From positions 186,001 through 250,000 of the forward strand of contig NZ_JAJADR010000003.1 of the NCBI RefSeq assembly GCF_020447265.1: a DNA stretch of 64,000 bases. The letters are read 5' to 3'. Numbering within the stretch: the stretch's first letter is position 1; each line of letters begins with the position of its first letter. Both the position numbers and the translations under genes were made by a program. The notes below the pieces were generated by a model. The model made no database searches and had not been told where the DNA came from. It worked only from the letters and a program-made list of their open reading frames with translations. The stretch is from Hymenobacter lucidus. GTDB taxonomy: Bacteria; Bacteroidota; Bacteroidia; Cytophagales; Hymenobacteraceae. Below, piece after piece: positions 17,806 to 26,400 of this stretch.

Positions 17806-18978
17806 ATGGACAACTTCTCCTCTCGCCTACTCCGGTCCGCCGGCTTTCTTGCGCTGGCTTTGCCCCTGGCCGCCCGCGCCCAGACCGTGCCCACGCTCGT
17901 CGACGTCAAGAATTCCAGCAGCGTTTCCCGTTTCAGCATCCACACCAACGGCGCCCTGCTAGCCGGGGGCGAATACGACGGTGGACAGTATTATGAAAAT
18001 GCCAGTCCTATTCCGGCCGAGGGCTCGGGCACCCGCCTGATGTGGTACCCCGGCAAAGCCGCCTTCCGGGCGGGCTATATCAACGGCACCCAGTGGGATG
18101 ATGCCAACATCGGCCTCTACTCTAACGCCCTGGGCTACGGCGTGCGCGCCTCCGGCGACTACGGTACCGCCATGGGCTTCCGCTCAACGGCTGCCCAGCA
18201 GGGTGGTACGGCCATCGGCATGTATTGCACGGCCAGCGGCGCCGCTTCGGTCGCGCTGGGCTACTACGCCCACACCAACGCCCGGCAGGGCACCTTCGTC
18301 TTCTCCGACCGCTCGGTGACGGACGACAACGACGATACCTTCACCGACGAATCTTTCCGTGCTGAGTACAACCATACAGCCACTTGGCGCGTCATCAACG
18401 GCTTCCGCATCTACACCATGGCCGATAAGAGCAAGGGCGTCATCATTCAGTCGGGTAACACCCTTGTCGGCACCGGCAGCAACCCTTCCTGGTACCAGTC
18501 CGGCAGCGTCATCAGCACCCACACCGGGGCCTACCTGAGCAGCGGCGGCACCTGGACCAACGCCTCGGACCGGAACAAGAAGCACCGCTTTGCCCCCGTG
18601 TCGGGCGAGGACGTGCTGCGCCGCCTGCGCCAGGTGCCCCTCACGAGCTGGAGCTACAAAACCGACCCGGCCACCGTGCGCCACCTCGGTCCCATGGCCC
18701 AGGACTTCCGCCGGGCCTTCGGGCTGGGCCAGGACAGCATCAGCATTGGCACCGTGGATGCCGACGGCGTAGCCCTGGCCGCCGCCCAGGCCCTCGACGC
18801 CCGCACCCGCCAGCAGGCAGCGCAGCTGACGATGCTGCAAACCGAAAACCGGCTGCTGCGCACCCGCCTCGACGCCCTTGAACAACGGTCGAATCCGCTT
18901 TCGGCTGGGCTGCCGCTGGCCGCCTTGCTGCTGGTGGCCGGAGCCGGTGTGGGCGGCCTGGTGCTGCGCCGCCGGTAG
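17806..18978 (+). CDS. Surface protein with YadA-like head repeats and S74 intramolecular chaperone (tail-fibre type)
   Basis: 390 residues from ATG 17806 (MDNFSSRLLRSAGFLALALPLAARAQ, signal peptide). The middle holds short repeats typical of trimeric YadA heads (NALGYGVRASGDYGTAMGFRSTAAQQGGTAIGMYCTASGAASVALGYYA). The C-terminal part matches the peptidase S74 chaperone of phage tail spikes: NASDRNKKHRFAPVSGEDVLRRLRQVPLTSWSYKTDP, then HLGPMAQDFRRAFGLG and a heptad helix ending LEQR. A final hydrophobic segment with RRR (LPLAALLLVAGAGVGGLVLRRR) looks like a membrane anchor. S74 domains trimerise fibres and then cleave themselves; whether cleavage occurs here is not known. Confidence 0.85.
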   Translation: MDNFSSRLLRSAGFLALALPLAARAQTVPTLVDVKNSSSVSRFSIHTNGALLAGGEYDGGQYYENASPIPAEGSGTRLMWYPGKAAFRAGYINGTQWDDANIGLYSNALGYGVRASGDYGTAMGFRSTAAQQGGTAIGMYCTASGAASVALGYYAHTNARQGTFVFSDRSVTDDNDDTFTDESFRAEYNHTATWRVINGFRIYTMADKSKGVIIQSGNTLVGTGSNPSWYQSGSVISTHTGAYLSSGGTWTNASDRNKKHRFAPVSGEDVLRRLRQVPLTSWSYKTDPATVRHLGPMAQDFRRAFGLGQDSISIGTVDADGVALAAAQALDARTRQQAAQLTMLQTENRLLRTRLDALEQRSNPLSAGLPLAALLLVAGAGVGGLVLRRR

Positions 18979-19055
18979 CAGCCGGGCGGCCGTTTGGGTT
19001 TCCCGGCCAGGGTCAGCCAGGGCAGCTGCCGGACAGCAGGCCCCGGCCGGCGGGC

Positions 19056-19087
19056 TTTGGTGGGTGGCCCAGGCGGCTTTATCTTTG
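19056..19087 (+). promoter_or_regulatory. Bacteroidota promoter TTTG-N20-TATCTTTG
   Basis: A -33 TTTG (19056-19059) and a -7 TATCTTTG (19080-19087) with 20-bp spacing, 54 bp upstream of the start codon of the fourth paralogue. This is the best complete promoter seen in the window. Confidence 0.65.
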
Positions 19088-19141
19088 ATAGCCCGCCGCC
19101 CTGCCGGTCCGCACTATTCTTTTATTCCCCAGCGCTTCTCT

Positions 19142-20809
19142 ATGCTTCTTTTTACGCCTACTCTGCGCCGCGCCGGCCTGGTGGTCGCTGCCCTTTTCAC
19201 TGCCCTCACCGCGCCGGCCCAAACCACAGCCCCCGCCTGGACCGGGGCCAGCGCCCTGGGTGCCGGGCAGATGAGCTCGGGTTCCCTGGCTACCGATGCG
19301 GCCGGCAACACCTACGTGGCCGGCTCCTTTAGCGGCACCACTACCATTGGCGGCACCACCCTCACCAGCGCGGGCGGCCTCGACGGCTACCTGGCCAAGT
19401 TTACGCCCACCGGTACCCTGGCCTGGGTTTTCCCCTTCGCCTCCACCGGCAACGACCTGGCCCAGGACGTAGCCCTCGATGCCGATGGCTACGCCTACGT
19501 AGCGGGCAGCTTCGTCAATTTTATCTCGCTCGGCAACAGCTTTTCGCTCACGGGCACCGGCACCGGGGCTACCCGTGCCTTCGTGGCGCGCTTCACCCCG
19601 CAGGGCGTGCCGCAGTGGGTGCAGCAGAACAATACTACCTCCACGGCCAGTGGCCAGACCATCGGCGTCGATGCCAACGGGTGGGTGTACGTAGCGGGCC
19701 AGTTCAGCACCTCCGTCAGCTTCGGCGCCCCGGCAGTCGGGGCCAACAGCGGTTCCGGCTTCGGCACCTACCTGGCCGTGCTGTCGGCGGCCAACGGCAC
19801 GGTGCGCACCGTAACCACCGCCTTCGACTACATCAACCTGCCCACCGGGCCCACGTCGTATCCGACTCCCCGCCTGGCCGTCGTTCCGGCCGGGGGCGCC
19901 TACCTGCTCAACACGTTTGCCGTGAGTACCAACTTTGGCTCGAACAGAATCTTCACTACCCGCGGCGGCAACGATGCGCTGGTGGCCAAGTATAGCGGCC
20001 TGGGCGTGCTGGAGTGGGCCGACCAGCTCGGCGGCTCCGGAGCCGACCAGGTGCAGGACGGTAAGGTCGACGCGGCCGGCAACCTGTATCTGGGCGGCAA
20101 CTTCACCGGCCCGGCCACCTTTGGCACCGCTACCCTTACCAGCGTGGGCGGCGTTGATGGCTACGTAGCCAAATACTCCCCGCAGGGCACCCTGCTCTGG
20201 GTGAGTTCCAGCGGCGGCCCCACCGGCGAAGGCTGGGGCAGCATCAGCCTCGACGCGGCCGGCAACCCCTACGCCACGGGCAACTTCACCGGGACGGCCC
20301 AGTTTGGGGCCACCACCCTCACCAGCGCCGGGGCCACCGATATCGTGGTGGCCGCCTACTCGCCCCAGGGCCAGGTGCGCTGGGTGCAGCAGGCCGGGGG
20401 CAACCTCAGCGACGTAGGCTTCCACCTGGGCTTCGACGCGCTGGGCCAGGGTTACGTGCTAGGCAACTTCAGCAGCAGCCCCTGCAACTTCGGGCCCTAT
20501 CCGCTGAGTGCTACTACTACGCCCACCAACTTTATGGCCCGCCTGGGCGCTACCCCCCTGACTACCCGACCGACCGCCCCGCAGCCGCTGGGGCTCTACC
20601 CGAACCCGGCTTCCGGTACCGTGCACCTGCCGGCCCTGCCCGCCGGTACCCCCGTGCTGGTGCTCGACGCACGGGGGCGCGTAGCCCGCGAAGCCGTGGT
20701 ATCTGCCAGCGGCCAGGTAGTAGTGCGGGGTCTGGGGCCCGGCCTCTACACCCTGCGCGCCACCACGGCCCAGGGCCAGCCCCTGGCCGGCAAGCTGGTA
20801 GTAGAGTAG
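19142..20809 (+). CDS. Secreted SBBP-repeat beta-propeller protein with T9SS type A sorting domain (paralogue 4)
   Basis: 555 residues from ATG 19142 (MLLFTPTLRRAGLVVAALFTALTAPAQ). The open frame extends back to 18878 inside the previous gene, but that extension has no signal peptide at its start and is rejected. Blades follow the DAAGNTYVAGSFSGTTTIGGTTLTSAGGLDGYLAKFTPTG pattern. The T9SS domain LGLYPNPASGTVHLPALPAGTPVLVLDARGRVAREA ends LAGKLVVE. It is followed closely (22 bp) by the DinB gene. Confidence 0.9.
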   Translation: MLLFTPTLRRAGLVVAALFTALTAPAQTTAPAWTGASALGAGQMSSGSLATDAAGNTYVAGSFSGTTTIGGTTLTSAGGLDGYLAKFTPTGTLAWVFPFASTGNDLAQDVALDADGYAYVAGSFVNFISLGNSFSLTGTGTGATRAFVARFTPQGVPQWVQQNNTTSTASGQTIGVDANGWVYVAGQFSTSVSFGAPAVGANSGSGFGTYLAVLSAANGTVRTVTTAFDYINLPTGPTSYPTPRLAVVPAGGAYLLNTFAVSTNFGSNRIFTTRGGNDALVAKYSGLGVLEWADQLGGSGADQVQDGKVDAAGNLYLGGNFTGPATFGTATLTSVGGVDGYVAKYSPQGTLLWVSSSGGPTGEGWGSISLDAAGNPYATGNFTGTAQFGATTLTSAGATDIVVAAYSPQGQVRWVQQAGGNLSDVGFHLGFDALGQGYVLGNFSSSPCNFGPYPLSATTTPTNFMARLGATPLTTRPTAPQPLGLYPNPASGTVHLPALPAGTPVLVLDARGRVAREAVVSASGQVVVRGLGPGLYTLRATTAQGQPLAGKLVVE

Positions 20810-20831
20810 CCTTCCTTATGCTCACCTGCTT

Positions 20832-21329
20832 ATGACCAGAACCTTCCGCACCGGGGCCATCGGGGCCCTGCTCGACGAATACGAGCGGGCCATTGCCGAC
20901 CTACGGGCCGCTATTGCCCCCATCCCCAACGCGGCGCTGCCCCGCATAATCGACGCCCGCGCCACCGACGAGAGCTGCCGCTCCATCCAGGCTATTCTAA
21001 CCCACGTCGTGAGTTCGGGCTACGGCTATGCGACCAGCATTCATAACCTGAAAGGTCCCGCAAGGACGCGGCCGGCCAAGGCGCTGCTGCCCACTATCGA
21101 CGCCTATCGGCAGGCCCTGACCGAAGTATTTGCCTTCACCGAGCAGGTATTTCAGGGCTTCAGCGACCAGGATCTAGAGCAGTTGGACCCCACCCGCAAG
21201 ATCCGGACGGGCTGGGGACAGCTCTATGACATTGAGCAGCTGATGGAGCACGCCATCGTGCATATCCTGCGGCACCGGCGGCAACTGGAGAAAATCCGGC
21301 AGCAGCTGGCCAGCCCGGGCAAGGGGTAG
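20832..21329 (+). CDS. DinB-family protein
   Basis: 165 residues forming a predicted four-helix bundle. Candidate metal-binding histidines of the DinB/YfiT fold are seen at ILTHVVSSGYGYATSIH and MEHAIVHILRHRRQLEK. Members include thiol transferases and uncharacterised stress proteins, and the substrate cannot be inferred. It lies 22 bp downstream of a T9SS gene and may be read from the same transcript. A bidirectional terminator follows at 21399-21434. Confidence 0.8.
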   Translation: MTRTFRTGAIGALLDEYERAIADLRAAIAPIPNAALPRIIDARATDESCRSIQAILTHVVSSGYGYATSIHNLKGPARTRPAKALLPTIDAYRQALTEVFAFTEQVFQGFSDQDLEQLDPTRKIRTGWGQLYDIEQLMEHAIVHILRHRRQLEKIRQQLASPGKG

Positions 21330-21398
21330 CCAGTAGCGGCCCCACGCGCAGCTGCCGGGGCTCCCCAGGCCACTCGCATAAGTGCATAGGTGCTACAC

Positions 21399-21434
21399 AA
21401 AAAGCCCGCCCTGTTGACCAGGACGGGCTTTTTT
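21399..21434. terminator. Bidirectional terminator between convergent genes
   Basis: AAAAAGCCCG(C)CCTG-N5-CAGG(A)CGGGCTTTTTT, a 15-bp stem with one mismatch, A-tract on one side and T-tract on the other. It serves the DinB gene on the plus strand and the NHL gene on the minus strand. Confidence 0.85.
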
Positions 21435-21465
21435 AAGATTCAGCCACCCCTACAGGGGGCACCCG

Positions 21466-22572
21466 CTAGTTTTTCCCGACTTTGCGCAGGTAGCTGCCTA
21501 CTGGTTGGGCTACGTAGAGGTTGCCCTGGCCATCGATGCCCAGGCCGGTGGGCAGGATGAACTGCGCCGTGCTGCCCGGGCCATTGGCGAAGCCATTCTC
21601 GCGGGTGCCGGCAATGGTTGTAACCTCCCCGGCCGGGCTGATGCGGCGGATGCAGTTGTTGTCACGGTCGGTGACGAAGAGGGCGCCCTGGGCATCCACG
21701 GCCACGTCGGTGGGCGCGGCAAACTTGGCGGTGGTGCCCACGCCATCGGCATAGCCCGGAGTGCCACTGCCGGCTACTGTCGTCACCACCCCGGCGGGCG
21801 TGACTTTGCGGATACGGTGGTTTTGCAGATCGGCCACGTAGAGGGTGCCCTGCGCGTCGATGGTGAGGCCGCTGATATACTGGAACCGGGCGGCGCTGCC
21901 AGTGCCATCGGCGTAGCCGGCCTGGTTGGTGCCGGCCAGGGTAGTTACCACCCCGGCCGGACTGATTTTGCGGATACAATAGTTACCGCCGTCGGCCACG
22001 TACACGTTGCCCTGCGCATCGGGGGCTACGGCCGTTATCATGTCAAACTGCGCAGTGGCAGCCGGGCCGTCGAGGTAGCCGCGCAGCGTAGAGCCAGCCA
22101 GCGTACTCACGATGCCCGCCGGGCTGATTTTGCGGACCAAATAATTGCCCATATCGGCTACGTAGAGCGTGCCTTGGGCATCGAGGGCCACATCGTGGGG
22201 CTGGCTGAACATAGCCTGCGCCACCGGGCCGTCGGTGTAGCCGCCGTTGCGCCCACCGTTCTGGCTGCCGGTAGCGCCGCTGCCGGCCAGCGTGCTGACC
22301 ACGCCGGCCGCACTCACCCGCCGGATGCGGTGGTTGTCGGAGTCGGCCACGTACACGTTGCCCTGGGCATCGGCAGCCAAGCCCTGGGGCGAGGCAAACC
22401 GCACGGCGCTGCCGGTACCATCTACGTAACCGGTGCCGGCATTAGTCCCAACCAGGGTGCTGACGGTATACCCGGTGAGTTGTGGGTCGGGGTCTTTGCC
22501 CTTGTCGGTGCAGCTGGTAGCCAGCAGCAGGGTGCCGACCAGCAGGCCGGAAACGGTAGATAGTGAATACAT
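21466..22572 (-). CDS. NHL-repeat beta-propeller lipoprotein
   Basis: 368 residues. The lipobox LLLATSC ends the signal peptide, giving a lipid-anchored Cys near residue 21. Six NHL-type units follow, each with the pattern GxAxDAQGxxYVADxxNxxIRxxSPAGxVxTLAGxxxxGYxDGxGxxAxF, enough for one complete six-bladed propeller. NHL propellers usually bind proteins or sugars; no enzymatic residue is evident. It is monocistronic, with its own terminator. Confidence 0.88.
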   Translation of the reverse strand: MYSLSTVSGLLVGTLLLATSCTDKGKDPDPQLTGYTVSTLVGTNAGTGYVDGTGSAVRFASPQGLAADAQGNVYVADSDNHRIRRVSAAGVVSTLAGSGATGSQNGGRNGGYTDGPVAQAMFSQPHDVALDAQGTLYVADMGNYLVRKISPAGIVSTLAGSTLRGYLDGPAATAQFDMITAVAPDAQGNVYVADGGNYCIRKISPAGVVTTLAGTNQAGYADGTGSAARFQYISGLTIDAQGTLYVADLQNHRIRKVTPAGVVTTVAGSGTPGYADGVGTTAKFAAPTDVAVDAQGALFVTDRDNNCIRRISPAGEVTTIAGTRENGFANGPGSTAQFILPTGLGIDGQGNLYVAQPVGSYLRKVGKN

Positions 22573-22690
22573 AGCAGAGTGGCAGCAGGCCTAAAATGGA
22601 TGATATGGCGCGAAGATACTGAGCTGTGGCGCACAAATCATAGCCCCAGGCTTAGCCCGAATATAGCGCCAGCTCGGCCGCCGCGCTGCT

Positions 22691-23167
22691 TTACTCGCCG
22701 GCTACGGCCTGCAGGCGGGCCAGCGGAGCACCCAGCGTATCGGCGGCATACAAACTCAGCGTGGTGCCGCTAATGCGGTAGCGCTGGGCTTGGTTGAGGG
22801 CCTGCAGAAAGGCTCCTTCGGCGGCCAGATCGGGGCAGGCGCTACGGGTGGTTACCAGCGGCCCCAGCCGCAGCCTACCCATGGCCGTGAGGGTATACGG
22901 GCCGCTAAATCGGTTGCAGCCGGCCCGTCCCTCGGCCCGGGCCCGGCCGTCGCGCAGCACCAGAAAGGGCCGCTGTTCGGTAGCGGGGGCCGGCTGCCCA
23001 GCCAGCTCACGCAGCTCCCAGCGCACGTTGCGCAGCGGGGCCACCGTGGGCGTGGTGGTGGCGGTAGCAGTTTCGGCGTTGGCCCGTTCGTTCAGGTCGT
23101 TGCTGCAGGCCCCGGTGGCGAGCAGCACCAGCGCGGCGGCCGGGCGGAAGTAGGCAGATAGCAGCAT
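22691..23167 (-). CDS. META-domain lipoprotein (HslJ-like)
   Basis: 158 residues with a lipobox (LVLLATGAC). After a Thr/Ala linker comes a META domain: RNVRWELRELAGQPAPATEQRPFLVLRDGRARAEGRAGCNRFSGPYTLTAMGRLRLGPLVTTRSACPD..AEGAFLQALNQAQRYRISGTTLSLY. The motif GCNRFSGPY and the later conserved Cys are typical. META/HslJ proteins are envelope proteins linked to heat-shock or novobiocin resistance in E. coli; their mechanism is unknown. Confidence 0.85.
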   Translation of the reverse strand: MLLSAYFRPAAALVLLATGACSNDLNERANAETATATTTPTVAPLRNVRWELRELAGQPAPATEQRPFLVLRDGRARAEGRAGCNRFSGPYTLTAMGRLRLGPLVTTRSACPDLAAEGAFLQALNQAQRYRISGTTLSLYAADTLGAPLARLQAVAGE

Positions 23168-23466
23168 GGCGGCAAAGGCAAAGTAGAACTCTCCCGGTAT
23201 GTACGGTAGCTAGCCGATTTGGTGGGTGGGGCACAGCCTTTCGCAGAGCCGGAATGCTCCACCGAAGTCCTGAGCAGGCACAACCAGGTCCGCGGCGCGT
23301 ATTCGGGTCAGGCTCAGCTATTTTTAATCTTACTTTAATCCTTTTTTTCAATCCAAAAGCGGCGGTACCTGCGTAGCTTTCACCGCCCCTGGCCGGGCAA
23401 CGGGTTCCGTTGTTTCGCGGCCGGCGGCGGATAGTCTTATTTCTTCTCACCTCACTCTATTCGCTG

Positions 23467-26400
23467 ATGCCAATACCCTTACTCCTGCCCGCGGCGCCGG
23501 CCGCCGACCCTACCTGCTGGCTGCGTCGCACTACCCTGGCGGCGGCCCTGCTGCTGGCCGGGGCACCGGCCGCCACCGCCCAAACCGTGTTTGGCCTTTC
23601 GGGTACTGATCTGACCTCGATTGAGCTGACCAGCCCCACTACCCGCACCCGGAAGACCATTACCGGACTCACCCCCGGCATGGTGCTGGTGGGCATCGAC
23701 TTCCGGCCCGCTACCGGGCAGCTCTACGCCCTGGGCTACAACGGCGCGGGCCTGGCCCAGCTCTACACTATCAACTACAATAGTCCGCTGGCCGTGAACC
23801 AGGCACCGGCTACGGCCATCGGGAGTACGCAGCCGCTGGCCCTGGGCACGGCCACCGACCGGATCGGCTTTGACTTCAACCCCACCGTGGACCGCATCCG
23901 GGTGGTGAGCACCAACGACGCCAACTACCGCCTCAACCCCAACGACGGTACTATTACCGCCAATGATGATGCGCTGGCCTATACCACCACGGCGGTGCCC
24001 GCCGACCCCAACGCCGGACAGAACCCGTACATCGGGGCGGCGGCCTATACCAACAGCTTTATCGGCGCCACGGCCACTACGCTGTATACCGTCGATGAGC
24101 AACGCTCGGTACTGACCATCCAGGCCCCGCCCAACGACGGCACCCTCAATACGGTGACGACCATCAGCGTGCCCGTGCCGCTGAACACGCCCGGCGTCAG
24201 CGCCGATTTGGACATTTATACTAACCCCACTACCCGCGCCCAGAAGGCATATCTGAGCATTAACGCGCCTGACCCCGACCCGGCGCGCACGGGCCAGTTC
24301 ATCACAGCCCTCTACGCCCTGAACCTGACCAACGGCACGCTGACGCTGGAAGGCGGCATCGGGGGCGGCAGCCCATTTGACCCACCGACGAATGCCAACC
24401 CCTTCCCCGGCATCACCGACATTGCCATCGGCATCAACCGGACCGCGCCCACGCCCAGCGGGCAGCTGCTGTACGCCGTGACGACCACCGGCAACCTGAT
24501 TTCCTTTAACTCCGGTCAGCCCGGCTTCCTGCTGTCCTCGACGGCCATTACGGGCCTTACGGCCGGCCAGACGCTGGTCGGCACCGATTTCCGGCCCAAT
24601 ACCGGCCAGCTCTTTGGCCTGGGCTACGACCCGGCCAGCCGCACGGGGCGCCTCTACATCATCGACCGGAGCACAGCCGTAGCCACGCCCGTGGGAGCAG
24701 CGGCCGTACCGCTCGACCTGGGCACGACTCCAGCCGCACTCAACGGTATCGGCTTCGACTTTAACCCCACCGTGGACCGCATCAGGGTGACGGGCCTGAC
24801 CACGCGCAATTACCGCCTCAACCCCAACAACGGCGTGGTTACCACCGACGGCGACCTGAACTTCGTGAGCGGGGCCACCGGCACACCGACCATTGGGGCC
24901 GTGGCCTACACCAACTCCTACGTTGGCAGCACCAGCACGACGCTGTATGATATCGACGACGTACGCAACCAGCTCTTCATTCAGAGCAACCCCAACCTGG
25001 GCCAGCTGACAGCGGCCGGGGCCACGGGCCTGCTACCCAGCAGCGGCGCGGTAAATGACCTGGACTTCTACTTCGACGCGGCCACGCAGGCTAACCGGGG
25101 CTTTCTGGTGTCGAATGCCGATGCCGCTACCACTACGACTACCTTCAGCACGCTCTACAGCCTCGACCCCAGCACCGGCGCTTCGCCGCTCGGCGTTATC
25201 GGCTTGGGCATTCCGGTGCGCGACGTGACGGCCTTTCTTGCCCCGCTCACCCAGCCCAACCTCATTGGCCGCCTCATCTACGGCGTGGCCGGCGGCAACC
25301 TGGTTTCCTTCGACTCGGGTGCGCCCAATAACATCCGCACGGCTGTCAACATCACCGGCCTGCCGGCCGACGGCTCGCAGGTGCTGGCCGGCATTGACTT
25401 TCGCCCGCTCGACGGGCAGCTCTTTGCTCTGGGCTACAACGCCACGGCCCAGACCGGCCAGCTCTATACCCTGGACCTGAGCACCGGCGCGCTGACGCCT
25501 GTGGGAGGCCTCAATACGTACAGTCTGGGGGCTGCCTCGGGGGTCGGCTTCGACTTCAACCCCGTCGCTGACCGAATTCGCATTGTGGGCAGCAATGGCA
25601 ACAACTACCGCCTGAACCCAGCCGACGGCATACTGGCTACCGCCAGTGATGGCCCCACGGGCCGGGCGTTGTCGGGTGCGGCCTACACCAACAACGACAA
25701 CAACGCGGCTACCGGCACGGCACTCTACGCCTACGACCAGAGCACCAACCAAGTAGTGCTCATCAACGACCCCAACACGGCCCTGAGCATTACTAACATA
25801 GGCAGTTCTAACACGGCGGTAAACACCGCTACCGGCGTCGAATTCGACATTTATTCGGACCTGGCCAACCCGGCCCTGCCCAACAACTCGGCCTTCGCGG
25901 CGGCAGCTCCCAACGGCGTTACCAGTGAGTCGCTATGGGAAGTGAGCCTGACCACCGGCGCGTTCAACCAGTTGGGGCGCATCGGCAGCGGCTCGAACTT
26001 GAGTGGTATGGCCGCCTTCCTCACCCCGGCCTTTTCGGGCCTGACGTGGACCGGCGCTATCGATACCGACTGGGGCAAAGCCGGCAACTGGAGTCCCGCG
26101 CAGGTACCGCAGGCCGCCGACAACGTAACCATTCCCAACACGACCAATGACCCGGTAGTAAGCAGCGCCTTCGTAGTCAACAGCGTAACGCTGGGCAGCG
26201 GCGCCACGCTCACCTCGGCCGATGGCAGCCTGCTGACGATAAACGGCAACTTCACCAACAACGGCGGAACCACGCTGGGCAGCCTTACCGGCCGGGTTTC
26301 CTTCGGCGGGCCCTCCGGTCAGGTTATCAGTGGTACTACTACTTTCTTCACCAACCTCTCCGTGGGCACGCCCCTGCTGACGGCCACGGGGCCGGTACAG

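Noticed and set aside
18878..19141. N-terminal extension of the fourth T9SS paralogue into the S74 gene.
   Set aside because: The extension lies in another gene's frame and removes the signal peptide from the N-terminus; ATG 19142 follows a good promoter.
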